Source: Litchfieldella qijiaojingensis (lineage in GTDB: Bacteria > Pseudomonadota > Gammaproteobacteria > Pseudomonadales > Halomonadaceae). From it: a DNA stretch of 64,000 nucleotides. Below, piece by piece: positions 45,586-56,166 of the stretch. Numbering within the stretch: the stretch's first letter is position 1; each line of letters begins with the position of its first letter. The DNA lies in assembly GCF_014651875.1 (NCBI RefSeq), contig NZ_BMXS01000020.1:1-64000 (forward strand), read 5' to 3'. The notes beneath the pieces are model-generated. The model ran no database searches. It worked only from the letters and a program-made list of their open reading frames with translations, and was not told where the DNA came from. The translations under genes and the position numbers were made by a program.

Positions 45586-47079
45586 CTACGCCCGCTGCTT
45601 GACCATCCAGCTAAATACTAACCCAGCGACGATCAGCGTGATGGCGAACGCATAGATGCCGATGGAGATGCCGCTATTCCATAGGATGCTCCAGTCGCCG
45701 CCGGAGATCGACATCGCTCGCCTCATGTTGTATTCCATCTGGCCGCCTAGCAGCAGCCCGAGCACCACCGGCACTGTGGGAATCTCGAGTTTGCGCAACA
45801 CGTAGCCGAGCACGCCAAAGGCCAGCATCAGGTACAGGTCGAAGGCGCTGTTGCTGAGCGAGTAGACACCGACGAAGGCCACCATCACCACCATCGGCAT
45901 CAGGAACCAGCCGGGCGCCTGAAGCACCTTGGCGAAGAACCCTACCAGCGGGATGTTGAGCACCAGCAGCATGACGTTGCCGATGAACAACGCCGCCACC
46001 AGTCCCCAGACCATCTCCGGCTGCTGGGCGAACAGCAGCGGCCCCGGAGTGATGTTCATCGACAGCAGCAGTGCCAGCAGGATCGCCGTGGTACCGCTGC
46101 CGGGAATCCCCAATGACAGCATGGGGATAAGGGCACCGCCGGCGGCGGCATTGTTGCCCGCTTCCGGGGCCGCTACGCCGCGCGGGTCGCCGCGGCCGAA
46201 GTCACCCCGCTTCCCCAGCCAGCGCTTCTCCAGGGTATAGGAAAGAAAACTGCCCAGCGCGGCGCCGGCCCCCGGCAGAACCCCGGAAATGAAACCAATC
46301 AACGAACTGCGGGCGATGGTGGGGCTGCATTGCCAGGCGCTACGCATGCCCGGAATAGCCGAGCCGAGCTTCATGGTGGGCTTGCTGCCATGCTGGGTAT
46401 TCTCGAGGAAAACCAGGCATTCGGAGATCGCGAACAGGCCAACCAAGGCGACGATGAAATCTATGCCGTCATAGAGTTCGAACCAACCAAAGGTGTAGCG
46501 CGGTACGCTGCTGACCGCGTCGATCCCCACAGTGCCCAGCAGCAGCCCCAGGCAGGCGGCGATGAAGCTCTTGGTCAAGCTGCCACTGGTCACGCCGCCG
46601 ATGGTGGCGAAGGCCAGCACGAACAGGGCGAAGTACTCGGCCGGACCGAAGCGAATCGCGAAGCCCACCAGCAAGGGCGCGAACAGCGTCAAGCCGATGG
46701 TGGCGACGGTGGCACCGATGAAGGACGCCACTCCGGAGAGCCCCAGCGCCTCGCCCCCTCGCCCCTTGAGCGCCATGGGATAACCGTCGAGCGTGGTCAT
46801 CATGGCCGGTTCGTCGCCCGGGATATTGAGCAGGATGGAACTGATGCGCCCCCCGTACATACAGCCGTAATAGATGCTGACCAGCAGGATCAAGGCGGCA
46901 GTGGGCGTCAACCCGAAGTTGAAGGTCAAGGGAATCATCAGCGCAACGCCGTTGACCGGCCCCAGCCCGGGCAGGGCACCGATCAGCGTACCCAAGGCAC
47001 AGCCGATGAGCGCCAGAAACAGATGCTGAGGCTCGAGCGCTACGGCGAACCCCTGGGCGAGGAAAGTGAGAATATCCAT
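45586..47079 (-). CDS. TTT transporter large permease (TctA)
   Basis: A 497-residue inner-membrane protein with about 12 helices. The two internal signature repeats are visible: GTLIGALPGLGPVNG near residue 30 and GVLPGAGAALGSFLSY near residue 265. The conserved GIPGSGTTAILLALLL follows near residue 340. It is the last gene of the hmgL-caiB-tctC-tctB-tctA operon. The TctA part of the other TTT system in the window is clearly diverged from it. Confidence 0.94.
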   Translation of the reverse strand: MDILTFLAQGFAVALEPQHLFLALIGCALGTLIGALPGLGPVNGVALMIPLTFNFGLTPTAALILLVSIYYGCMYGGRISSILLNIPGDEPAMMTTLDGYPMALKGRGGEALGLSGVASFIGATVATIGLTLFAPLLVGFAIRFGPAEYFALFVLAFATIGGVTSGSLTKSFIAACLGLLLGTVGIDAVSSVPRYTFGWFELYDGIDFIVALVGLFAISECLVFLENTQHGSKPTMKLGSAIPGMRSAWQCSPTIARSSLIGFISGVLPGAGAALGSFLSYTLEKRWLGKRGDFGRGDPRGVAAPEAGNNAAAGGALIPMLSLGIPGSGTTAILLALLLSMNITPGPLLFAQQPEMVWGLVAALFIGNVMLLVLNIPLVGFFAKVLQAPGWFLMPMVVMVAFVGVYSLSNSAFDLYLMLAFGVLGYVLRKLEIPTVPVVLGLLLGGQMEYNMRRAMSISGGDWSILWNSGISIGIYAFAITLIVAGLVFSWMVKQRA

Positions 47080-47089
47080 AGCGAAGGGG

Positions 47090-47578
47090 TTACCAACTCA
47101 GGCCGGGCATATTGGGAAGCGGCATGCCCAGGGCGAATTCGAACAGGGCGTAGAGCCCCACTGTCAGGATGGCGCCGCTGACCAGCGACTGCTTCCAGGG
47201 CGCTCCGAACAGCCGGATCAACACGATGACGGTGACCAGGGACGCTGGCAGAAAGCCCCAGGGCTCGAGAAAGGCGGAATAACCTCCCAGCAGCATCAGC
47301 GCCCCAACCTGACGCAACAGGGCGGCACGGTGCGGCCAGCGCTGGTTGAAGCCGGGACGCAGGATCAGATAGAGCGCCAGCAGGCCCAGCGGCACGCTGA
47401 CCAGGCGGGGAAAGGCGCCCGGCCCCACCGGCTGCATGAAGCCGGTGGCGAAGCTGTGTGAATGCCACCAGGCGCCTGCCGCCAGCACCGCCAGCACGGT
47501 GCCGGCGATGCGGTCGCCGACGACACCGGAAGTGCGTAACGACTCCATGCCGGACTCATTCATACCGGGATCGCTCAC
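47090..47578 (-). CDS. TTT transporter small permease (TctB)
   Basis: A 162-residue protein with four hydrophobic segments and the GPGAFPRLVSVPLGLLALYL block typical of TctB after helix 1. It starts at a GTG that overlaps the tctC stop (GTGA), indicating coupled translation; an ATG at 47563 is the alternative. It lies ten bases before tctA. Confidence 0.85.
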   Translation of the reverse strand: MSDPGMNESGMESLRTSGVVGDRIAGTVLAVLAAGAWWHSHSFATGFMQPVGPGAFPRLVSVPLGLLALYLILRPGFNQRWPHRAALLRQVGALMLLGGYSAFLEPWGFLPASLVTVIVLIRLFGAPWKQSLVSGAILTVGLYALFEFALGMPLPNMPGLSW

Positions 47579-48570
47579 TGGATGACCCCGATCTCCCGAG
47601 AGACCGCTTCGACCTCATCGATCGACTGGCGCACGAAGTCGTTGAACTCTTCACCGCCACGCCATAGCGGTACGAGGCCGTTCTGCTGGGCGACGTCCTT
47701 CCACTCGTCGCTCTCATAGAGTGTCTGCAGGGTATCGACCATGGCAGCGTAGTCCTCGTCCGACACCTCGCCACCGGTGTAGAAACCGCGCCAGTTGTAA
47801 CCGGTTACATCGTAGCCTTGGGAGACGGCGGTCGGGAGATCGGCGAAGGGCTCGGGCAGCGGGTCGTCGGACAGCACCGCCAGGACCCGCACGTCACCCG
47901 ACTCGATGAAGCCGGCGATCTCGCCCAGATCGGTGGAGACGACATCCACATGGCCACCCATCATCTGGGTCACGGCCGGGCCACCACCGTCGAACTGTAC
48001 CCAGCGCACGCTGCCGATCTGGTCGGCCGGCATGCCGGCAGCCTTGGCCAGCATCAGGGCACGAATGTGATCCCATCCCCCAGCCCCACTGGAGCCTGCC
48101 ATGGCCAGCGAGCCCGGTTCCTCGACCATGGTTTCGAGCAACTGGTCCAGGCTTTCATAGGGACTCTCATCGTCGACCAGGATGACACCCACGTCCGTTC
48201 CCAGCATGGCCAACCAGCGCATGGTGTCGGCGCCGCCTGGATACTTGCCCTGAGCGATCTGGGTCATGCCCACCGTACTGGTGGCGACGACCACATCGCT
48301 GTCGGCGGGACGCTTGCTGGCCACGTTGGAAAACGCCACGGCTCCGACACCACCCGGCATGTTGGTGACCTGAACCGGGCTGTCCACCAGTTCCAGATCT
48401 AGCAGCAATTTGCCTACCGAACGGCAGGTGAAATCCCAGCCGCCCCCGGGATCGGCCGGGGCAATGCATTCACTAATGGGCAGCGCCTGGCTTGGCGCGC
48501 TGAAAGCCAAACCAAGACTCAGCAAGGTCGAAGCAGCAAGAGTGTGGCGGGCATGCTTGAAAATTGGCAT
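47575..48570 (-). CDS. TTT transporter periplasmic binding protein (TctC)
   Basis: A 331-residue receptor with a signal peptide cleaved near PSQALPISE (residue 30). Bug/TctC-family features are CIAPADPGGGWDFTCRS, NMPGGVGAVAFSNVAS near residue 70, and the DVVSTDLGEIAGFIESG segment. The early D-P-G-G-G-W-D-F loop resembles receptors for citrate-like tricarboxylates and is unlike the receptor at 14731-15849. GGAGG precedes the ATG. Its gene follows the CoA-transferase gene by 84 bases. Confidence 0.92.
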   Translation of the reverse strand: MPIFKHARHTLAASTLLSLGLAFSAPSQALPISECIAPADPGGGWDFTCRSVGKLLLDLELVDSPVQVTNMPGGVGAVAFSNVASKRPADSDVVVATSTVGMTQIAQGKYPGGADTMRWLAMLGTDVGVILVDDESPYESLDQLLETMVEEPGSLAMAGSSGAGGWDHIRALMLAKAAGMPADQIGSVRWVQFDGGGPAVTQMMGGHVDVVSTDLGEIAGFIESGDVRVLAVLSDDPLPEPFADLPTAVSQGYDVTGYNWRGFYTGGEVSDEDYAAMVDTLQTLYESDEWKDVAQQNGLVPLWRGGEEFNDFVRQSIDEVEAVSREIGVIQ

Positions 48571-48654
48571 CTTGTCGTTCCTCCGCTTGTTTTTATGTCG
48601 CTTGTTGTTATGGCCGAGCCCCGTCTGGATCCCGGCGACACCTTGCAGGGTAGT

Positions 48655-49860
48655 TCAAATCACGCCTTGCTCATGCAAGGCGTCGACTTCCGCTTCATCG
48701 AAGCCCAGTTCGAGCAGGACCTCCCGGCTATGCTCGCCAAGTCTCGGCACCGAATGATGCACCGCCGCCGGAGCCTCGCTCATCTTCACCGGAAAGCCGG
48801 TGGTGGGAACCCGGCCGAACTCGCCCTGATCCAGCTCGATTTTCATGTGCTGGGCCTGCACCTGGGGATCCTCGAAAGTCTCGCGCAGGCTATAGACCCG
48901 CCCGCAGGGTACACCGGCCCGGTTGAGGTGCTCGATCCATTCGTCGACGCTGCGCCGCTCGGTCACCCCCGTCAGGATCTCGCGTAGCGCTTCACGGTTA
49001 GCCATGCGGCGGGCATTGTCACTGAAGCGCTCATCCTCTAGCAGGTGCAACATGTCCAGCGCTTCCAGTAAACGCTCGACCATGATGTCGTTGCTGGGTG
49101 CGATGGCCACCTCACCATCGTTGGCCTTGAACAGGCCATAGGGGTAGAGCATGGGATGGTCATTGCCGGTGCGCGCCGGAACTTGGCCGGTGGCGAAGAA
49201 CTCCGCCGCCAGATAGCCCATCATGCTGATCAAGCCATTGGTCAGCGCGGTCTCGACAATATCGCCCTGGCCGCTTCGCTCGCGACGCACCAAGGCCGCG
49301 CAGACGCCGAAGGCCAGGTTCTGGCTAGCGACCATGTCGCTGATTGGCGGAGCCGCGCGCATGGGTTCACCGTCACTGGGCCCGTTGACGCCCATGAAGC
49401 CGCTCATGGCCTGGGCGATGAAGTCATAGGCGGGACGGTCGCGGTAAGGACCGCTGGAACCGAAGCCGTTGATGCGTCCGACGACCAGGCGTGGGTAACG
49501 CTTGCGCAATGTCTCGTCGTCGAGCCCCATCTTGGCCATGACGCCGGGACGGAAATTCTCGACCAGCACATCGGCCTCTTCCAGCAGCCGACAGAGAATC
49601 GCCTTGCCCTCGTCGCTGCGCAGATCGAGGGTCAGGGAGCGCTTGTTGCGATTGAACTGGGCGAAATACCAACTGAAACCGTTGACGATGTTGCCCTGCA
49701 CACGCAGCACATCGCCGCGCCCCGGCGGTTCGATCTTGATCACCTCGGCGCCATGGTCGCCGAGTATCTGGGTACAGAAGGGCCCGGAGATCACCCGCGT
49801 CAAATCGATGACGCGAATGCCGTCGAGGGAGCCCGCCATGTGGGATTGTGAAGCTGACAT
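48655..49860 (-). CDS. Class III (CaiB/BaiF family) CoA-transferase
   Basis: A 401-residue enzyme of the family that transfers CoA between carboxylic acids. It has the knotted-dimer N-terminus (GIRVIDLTRVISGPFCTQ), the GHGAEVIKIE-type segment, AYDFIAQAMSGFM and an aspartate in PPISDM in the position of the catalytic residue. The start at 49860 gives AAAGG six bases upstream and a two-base gap to hmgL. Human SUGCT, a relative, activates glutarate and 3-hydroxy-3-methylglutarate with succinyl-CoA. Coupled to an HMG-CoA-lyase-like gene, the same type of substrate is likely here. Itaconate or citramalate are alternatives. Confidence 0.88.
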   Translation of the reverse strand: MSASQSHMAGSLDGIRVIDLTRVISGPFCTQILGDHGAEVIKIEPPGRGDVLRVQGNIVNGFSWYFAQFNRNKRSLTLDLRSDEGKAILCRLLEEADVLVENFRPGVMAKMGLDDETLRKRYPRLVVGRINGFGSSGPYRDRPAYDFIAQAMSGFMGVNGPSDGEPMRAAPPISDMVASQNLAFGVCAALVRRERSGQGDIVETALTNGLISMMGYLAAEFFATGQVPARTGNDHPMLYPYGLFKANDGEVAIAPSNDIMVERLLEALDMLHLLEDERFSDNARRMANREALREILTGVTERRSVDEWIEHLNRAGVPCGRVYSLRETFEDPQVQAQHMKIELDQGEFGRVPTTGFPVKMSEAPAAVHHSVPRLGEHSREVLLELGFDEAEVDALHEQGVI

Positions 49861-49862
49861 GC

Positions 49863-50813
49863 TCATCCTTTTGCCGTGGCCACGGCCGAACAGTCGCTGA
49901 GCGACAGACGCGGCCCGGCCTTGGAAACCTGCGCAGGCAATGGATGCCCCATCAGGCGAGTGGCAATGCGAGCGGCATCGATCATACCCTCGAGATCGAT
50001 GCCGGTCTCGATCCCCATTTCCTCGAGCAGGTAGACGAGATCCTCGCTGGCGATATTGCCTGAAGCGCCCGGAGCGAAAGGACAGCCTCCCAGGCCGCCA
50101 ATCGAACTCTCGTAACGGTCGACGCCGAGCGCCAGGCCCTGCATGACGTTGGCCAGGCCGATACCGCGAGTATTGTGGAAATGCAGCGTGGGCGACAGCG
50201 ACGGTGAAACCTCACGCAGGTGGAGGATACGCTCGGTCACCAGAGGAGGAGTCGCCATGCCGGTCGTGTCGCCCAGCGACACATGAGCCGCACCGAGTTC
50301 GACAAAATGTCGGGCGATGCGACCCACGGAAGCAACATCGATATCACCTTCGAAAGGACAGCCAAAACTGGTGGCGATTGCCCCACGCAACTCGATGCCA
50401 CTGCCTTCAAGCAACCCGGCTACCCGCTCGAAGCTCTGTAGCGATTCGTTCACGCTGCAATTGACGTTCTTGGCGTTGTGGCTCTCCGAGGCCGAGACGA
50501 ACAGCACCACGGAGTCGACTCCCACTTCCAGCGCTCGCTCGGCACCGCGAAGATTGGGCACCAGCGCCGAGAAGTGAACGCCCTCGATATCCTTGAGCTC
50601 GGCCACTAGCTCCGCCGCATCGGCGAGAGCCGGTACCGCTCGCGGACTGACGAAGGAAGTCAACTCGAATTCCCTGACCCCGGCGGCCACCAAGGCTCTC
50701 ACCAGCTCAGCCTTTTCCAACGTGGATAGCAGGACTGTCTCATTCTGCAGCCCATCACGCGGGCCAACTTCGGTGATATGAACCCGCCTTGGGTTCGGAG
50801 TGGCGTCGTGCAT
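49863..50813 (-). CDS. Hydroxymethylglutaryl-CoA lyase family protein
   Basis: A 316-residue HMGL-like TIM barrel. All the landmarks of true HMG-CoA lyase are present: EVGPRDGLQNE (Arg-Asp) near residue 16, the metal-binding HFHNTRG (H-x-H) near residue 215, and GLGGCPFAPGASGNIASEDL with the conserved active-site cysteine. HMG-CoA lyase gives acetyl-CoA and acetoacetate. Usual leucine-catabolism partners (methylcrotonyl-CoA carboxylase, isovaleryl-CoA dehydrogenase) are absent. Instead the gene leads an operon with a CoA-transferase and a TTT importer. It is the first gene behind a candidate operator at 50892-50908. Confidence 0.88.
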   Translation of the reverse strand: MHDATPNPRRVHITEVGPRDGLQNETVLLSTLEKAELVRALVAAGVREFELTSFVSPRAVPALADAAELVAELKDIEGVHFSALVPNLRGAERALEVGVDSVVLFVSASESHNAKNVNCSVNESLQSFERVAGLLEGSGIELRGAIATSFGCPFEGDIDVASVGRIARHFVELGAAHVSLGDTTGMATPPLVTERILHLREVSPSLSPTLHFHNTRGIGLANVMQGLALGVDRYESSIGGLGGCPFAPGASGNIASEDLVYLLEEMGIETGIDLEGMIDAARIATRLMGHPLPAQVSKAGPRLSLSDCSAVATAKG

Positions 50814-50891
50814 AATCGCGCCTACTACGTAGTGAGTGTCGAATATCCCTCGAATATAAGGACCACCCGCTACCGGCGACCATGCACCTTT

Positions 50892-50908
50892 CGTACTAGT
50901 ATGGTACG
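50892..50908. promoter_or_regulatory. Dyad upstream of the hmgL operon
   Basis: CGTAC-N7-GTACG (50892-50908) includes ACTAGTATGGTA, identical over 12 bases with the region before the gntR-manD operon. No regulator gene lies beside this operon, so a distant regulator, perhaps the GntR protein at 38853-39596, could act here. Inference only. Confidence 0.4.
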
Positions 50909-50950
50909 TACTGCCGGGGCCGAGGCTCTACCACCCCGGTGCCATAAAGC

Positions 50951-52360
<1,410 letters not shown>

Positions 52361-52433
52361 AAGGGCCTCCTGCGTATAGTGCCTGCGGCGGCTGAGATGG
52401 AAGAATTCGCCACTGAGAGAGATACGCCTGACG

Positions 52434-53477
52434 TCATGAAGCGGTCTCCAACGGCATCAATAAACGGAACTCGGTCCACCCGGGAGCGGAATCGCACTCG
52501 ATCAGTCCTTGATGTTGATGCAGGATCGACTGGGCGATGGACAATCCCAAGCCGCTGCCTTCGGCGCGACCGGACACCATCGGATAGAACAAGGTTTCAC
52601 GCAGTCCTTCGGGAATGCCGGGGCCGTTGTCGATGATCGCCACTTCACAAACCAGACGATGACGCTCGGTGCCCAAGGTGAACTGGCGCTTGGCGCGAGT
52701 ACGCAGGGTCAGCAGTGGCTCGGTCGTCCCACTCTCCTCCATGGCTTCCAGAGCGTTACGCGCCACGTTGAGCACGGCCTGGATCAACTGCGCTTCGTCG
52801 CCCACTGGCTCCGGCAGGCTGGGATCGTAGTCGCGAACCACCTCGATATGCGGATGTTCGGCGGTCAGCAAGGTGCGAACCCTTTCGAGCACCTTGTGGA
52901 TATTCAGCGGCGCATGGCGCTCCGGCCGGTTGGGGCCGAGCATACGGTCGACCAGGTCGCGCAGCCGGTCGGCTTCCTCGACGATGATGCGTGTGAACTC
53001 GGCCAGTTGCGGATCGGGCAGGTCGCGCTCGAGCAACTGTGCCGCACCGCGAATGCCGCCCAGCGGGTTCTTGACCTCGTGCGCCAAGCCGCGGGACAGC
53101 ACCTTGATGGTTTCCTGGCGTGCGATGAGAGCTTCTTCGCGCGAGATGCGCAGTAAGCGATCACGGGGTTCGATTTCCAACAGTAGCTCATCATCCGACA
53201 ACGGTGTCACGGTGAAGTCGACCGTGATGCTGTCGCCACTGGCCAACCGCAACAGGGCTTCACGCTGGGTGAACGGGTGGAATTCGACGCGGGCCTTGGT
53301 CAACACCTCGGATACTTCACCACCGACGCCCTCCAAGCATTCGAGGCGAGTTCCTTGCACGCGTCCCAGACTGACTGCAAGCAACGCCTCAGCCGACGGA
53401 TTCAGCCAGCGCACCCGCAGGGTGCCGTCGAGCAGCAGCACCGCCGTGGTCAGGTGTTCGAGCAGACGTTGGTACAT
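52434..53477 (-). CDS. ntrB: Nitrogen regulation sensor kinase/phosphatase NtrB (NR-II)
   Basis: A 347-residue cytoplasmic PAS-histidine kinase without membrane segments. The PAS region is at residues 10-100 (LTTAVLLLDGTLRVRWLN), the phosphorylated histidine is H133 in LAHEVKNPLGG, and the ATP-binding N and G boxes are at NVARNALEA and DNGPGIPEGL. A GTG at 53504 is in frame, but the predicted sigma-54 start lies at about 53502, so the ATG at 53477 is the sensible start. It phosphorylates or dephosphorylates NtrC under PII control. Confidence 0.96.
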   Translation of the reverse strand: MYQRLLEHLTTAVLLLDGTLRVRWLNPSAEALLAVSLGRVQGTRLECLEGVGGEVSEVLTKARVEFHPFTQREALLRLASGDSITVDFTVTPLSDDELLLEIEPRDRLLRISREEALIARQETIKVLSRGLAHEVKNPLGGIRGAAQLLERDLPDPQLAEFTRIIVEEADRLRDLVDRMLGPNRPERHAPLNIHKVLERVRTLLTAEHPHIEVVRDYDPSLPEPVGDEAQLIQAVLNVARNALEAMEESGTTEPLLTLRTRAKRQFTLGTERHRLVCEVAIIDNGPGIPEGLRETLFYPMVSGRAEGSGLGLSIAQSILHQHQGLIECDSAPGWTEFRLLMPLETAS

Positions 53478-53511
53478 GGTGCATCCCACATTGATGGCAT
53501 TCACTATTGCT

Positions 53512-53529
53512 GTGCAAAAAGCGCGCCAG
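53512..53529 (-). promoter_or_regulatory. Sigma-54 (-24/-12) promoter of ntrBC
   Basis: On the minus strand CTGGCGCGCTTTTTGCAC has GG (53527-53526) and GC (53515-53514) separated by exactly ten bases, with the full TTGCA -12 element. The predicted start is near 53502, just before the ntrB ATG at 53477. Confidence 0.7.
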
Positions 53530-53579
53530 CCCTGAAATGGCGAAAAAGCGCGCCGGTTCGGTCACGCAACCCACCCCTA

Positions 53580-53596
53580 TGCACCAATTTAGTGCA
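53580..53596. promoter_or_regulatory. NtrC-binding site upstream of ntrBC
   Basis: TGCACCAATTTAGTGCA is a GCAC-N7-GTGC dyad and matches the enteric NtrC consensus at 16 of 17 positions when compared on the reverse strand. It lies about 50 bases behind the sigma-54 promoter at 53512-53529, so NtrC probably autoregulates ntrBC. Confidence 0.75.
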
Positions 53597-53689
53597 TAAA
53601 GGAAGACGGCCGCTATCATCTTGGGCAAAACAGGAAGGAACGCCGCGCGTTCGTTGCGCACCGCCATGCCATGTTGTCGGCGCCGTGCC

Positions 53690-54295
53690 TCATCGTGGCG
53701 AGACCTGCGACAAGCGATGAGAGGGGTTATTGGGATTTTGCGGGAGATTCACGCTGGCACGCTGCACGTAGAGAGTCACCGGCGCACTGAGGTGACGCAC
53801 CTCGCCATTGGTGTCGAGCAGTTCCGCCCGCAGCTCATGCTCGCCTCGCTCCAGATTGGTGAGCATGAAGGTCGAGGTATGCCTGGCCGTCTGGCTGACA
53901 CGGTCATCGACGAGCAGCCGCACCCGATTATCCCGGCGCAGTTCGGGCTCGATATTCAGCTCGACCCGGACATTACCGGCATACCCTGTGGGCAAGGTTT
54001 CCCCATCGCCGGGAGAGGTAATGCGAAAGGTGGTATACGGCATGAATGGCGGCAACGGCGCCGTCTCTTCGCGGCGCATGCGATCCCTGTCGGCTTCGCG
54101 AGAAGGCTCGGAGAGTTGGAGCTTGCGCGACGGCACGACCGTTACCGGTGGCAGCTCGACCCGCTCGGCACCCGGGAGGGGCCGGTCGGTGAAGATCACG
54201 TTGCCTTGCGCATCGGTGCCGCGATAGATGGGCGTCGCCGAAGCGGCGAGCGGCAAACAGAGCCCGAACACCAGCCCTATCAGACGAAGTCGCAC
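53690..54295 (-). CDS. DUF4124-domain exported protein of unknown function
   Basis: A 201-residue protein. The GTG start at 54295 has GGAGA upstream and opens a signal peptide (RLRLIGLVFGLCLPLAASA). It is followed by the DUF4124 motif: IYRGTDAQGNVIFTDRPLPGA, a small beta-rich domain that often binds in the envelope. A proline-rich linker leads to a beta-sandwich-like C-terminal half (about 100-185). It lies between glnA and ntrBC, a position held by DUF4124 genes in several gammaproteobacteria. The function is not known. Confidence 0.82.
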   Translation of the reverse strand: MRLRLIGLVFGLCLPLAASATPIYRGTDAQGNVIFTDRPLPGAERVELPPVTVVPSRKLQLSEPSREADRDRMRREETAPLPPFMPYTTFRITSPGDGETLPTGYAGNVRVELNIEPELRRDNRVRLLVDDRVSQTARHTSTFMLTNLERGEHELRAELLDTNGEVRHLSAPVTLYVQRASVNLPQNPNNPSHRLSQVSPR

Positions 54296-54389
54296 TCTTT
54301 CTTCTCCCACCAGTGCAGGGCGCGGTGAGCTCACAGCGGTGTCCCCCCGACGCGAAGCGATCAGTTCCTGGTGAGTGTAAAGCACAAAC

Positions 54390-54419
54390 AAGGGGTTCCA
54401 CCTCGCGGTGGAACCCCTT
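54390..54419 (-). terminator. Terminator of glnA
   Basis: A perfect 13-bp stem (54390-54402 with 54407-54419) and a 4-base loop, followed on the minus strand by TGTTTGTG. It lies 39 bases beyond the glnA stop. Confidence 0.8.
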
Positions 54420-54458
54420 CAGGTCACGCCAGTTGCAGTGCGACGGTCGGAACCGGGC

Positions 54459-55865
54459 TTAGCAGCTGTAGTAGAGGTCGAATTCGACCGGATGCGTGGT
54501 CATGCGCAGACGCTCGACATCCTCGTTCTTGAGCTCGATGTAGGCATCGATCATATCGTCGGTGAACACGCCACCCTCGGTAAGGAAGCCGCGGTCGGCG
54601 TCCAGCGCCGCCAGGGCCTGGTCGAGGCTCTCGGCCACGGTCGGTACGGACTTGCCCTCTTCCGGCGGCAGGTCGTACAGGTTCTTGTCCATGGCGTCGC
54701 CCGGATGGATCTTGTTCTTGATCCCATCGATGCCGGCCATCAACATGGCGGCGAACGCCAGGTAGGGGTTGGCGGTCGGGTCCGGGAAGCGGCACTCGAC
54801 ACGCTTGCCCTTGGGGCTGGCAGTGTACGGAATGCGGATGGACGCGGAACGGTTGCGGGCACTGTAGGCCAGCATCACCGGCGCTTCGAAGCCCGGCACC
54901 AAGCGCTTGTAGGAGTTGGTGGAAGCGTTGGTGAAGGCGTTCAGGGCGCGAGCATGCTTGATGATGCCGCCGATGTAGTACAGCGCCATCTCGGACAGAC
55001 CGGCATACTCGTCACCGGCGAACTGGTTGACCCCTTCCTTCCAGAACGACTGGTGGACGTGCATGCCGGAGCCGTTGTCACCGACCAGCGGCTTGGGCAT
55101 GAAGGTAGCGGTCTTGCCATAGGCATGCGCCACGTTGTGCACCACGTACTTCATCATTTGAAGTTCGTCGGCCTTCTTGACCAACGTGTTGAACTTGACG
55201 CCGATCTCGTTCTGGCCAGCGTTGGACACCTCGTGGTGGTGTACCTCGACGGTCAGGCCGATGGCTTCCATGGTGTTACACATGGCACCACGGATATCGT
55301 GGAAGCTGTCCACAGGCGGTACCGGGAAGTAACCACCCTTGATGCGCGGACGGTGGCCCAGGTTGCCACCCTCGATGGGACGGTCGGTGGACCAGGCACC
55401 CTCTTCTGAAGTCACCTTGTACATGGCGCCTTCGATGTCGGCTTTCCAGTGCACTTCGTCAAAGATGAAGAACTCCGGCTCCGGACCGAAGAAGGCAGTG
55501 TCGCCCAGGCCGCTGGACTGCAGGTAGGCCTCGGCGCGCTTGGCGATGGAGCGCGGATCACGCTCGTAGCCCTGCATGGTGGCCGGCTCGATGATGTCGC
55601 AGCGCAGCACCAGGGTTGAATCCTCGGTGAACGGGTCGAGGAAGGCAGTGCCATCCTCCGGACGCAGGATCATGTCGGACTCGTTGATGCCCTTCCAGCC
55701 GGAAATGGAGGAACCATCGAACATCTGGCCGTTCTCGAAGAACTCCTCGTCGACGGCGTTGGCCGGAATGGTGACGTGCTGTTCCTTACCCTTGGTATCG
55801 GTGAAACGCAGGTCGACCCACTTAACATCATGTTCGTCAATCAGGGCGAGGGTCTTCTCAGACAT
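54459..55865 (-). CDS. glnA: Glutamine synthetase type I
   Basis: A 468-residue enzyme that condenses glutamate, ammonia and ATP to glutamine. The N-terminal beta-grasp domain ([18 protein letters not shown]) and the catalytic domain signatures ([25 protein letters not shown]) are intact. Y397 in NLYDLPPEE is the adenylylation site, so activity is tuned covalently. The start at 55865 has GGAGGAC. Expression is expected from the sigma-54 promoter at 55998-56015 with two NtrC boxes behind it. Confidence 0.98.
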   Translation of the reverse strand: MSEKTLALIDEHDVKWVDLRFTDTKGKEQHVTIPANAVDEEFFENGQMFDGSSISGWKGINESDMILRPEDGTAFLDPFTEDSTLVLRCDIIEPATMQGYERDPRSIAKRAEAYLQSSGLGDTAFFGPEPEFFIFDEVHWKADIEGAMYKVTSEEGAWSTDRPIEGGNLGHRPRIKGGYFPVPPVDSFHDIRGAMCNTMEAIGLTVEVHHHEVSNAGQNEIGVKFNTLVKKADELQMMKYVVHNVAHAYGKTATFMPKPLVGDNGSGMHVHQSFWKEGVNQFAGDEYAGLSEMALYYIGGIIKHARALNAFTNASTNSYKRLVPGFEAPVMLAYSARNRSASIRIPYTASPKGKRVECRFPDPTANPYLAFAAMLMAGIDGIKNKIHPGDAMDKNLYDLPPEEGKSVPTVAESLDQALAALDADRGFLTEGGVFTDDMIDAYIELKNEDVERLRMTTHPVEFDLYYSC

Positions 55866-55997
55866 GTTGTCCTCCACTATGTGAGCGATGGCTCGTCTCG
55901 TTGGCTTAAGTATCCCGCGTCGTTTGTAGCATGCCCCGGGCAGCTTGCCCACGGCAGTCTTGACGACGAATAGGCATTCATGACTCTGAAGAGTGCA

Positions 55998-56015
55998 ATG
56001 CAGGCAGCGTGCCAA
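55998..56015 (-). promoter_or_regulatory. Sigma-54 (-24/-12) promoter of glnA
   Basis: On the minus strand TTGGCACGCTGCCTGCAT has the complete TTGGCACG -24 element. GG (56013-56012) and GC (56001-56000) are exactly ten bases apart. The start would be near 55988, leaving a leader of about 120 bases before the glnA ATG. Confidence 0.82.
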
Positions 56016-56135
56016 AATGGCGCGCATCCGATCCCACTCACAGACAACACATTGAAATAAAAATAATTTATTGCACCAGCTTCAATTGATCTCGAGCGCG
56101 ACATCGGTGCGTTTCACCACCACGACGAGCACAAA

Positions 56136-56152
56136 CGCACCACATGAGTGCA
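56136..56152. promoter_or_regulatory. NtrC-binding site 1 upstream of glnA
   Basis: CGCACCACATGAGTGCA contains GCAC-N7-GTGC; on the reverse strand TGCACT and TGGTGC match the consensus ends. The centre lies about 156 bases upstream of the predicted glnA start. Confidence 0.72.
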
Positions 56153-56166
56153 AAAATAGATCGCCT

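Noticed and set aside
52509-53156. A plus-strand frame opposite ntrB
   Set aside because: Antisense shadow of a gene with clear histidine-kinase motifs.
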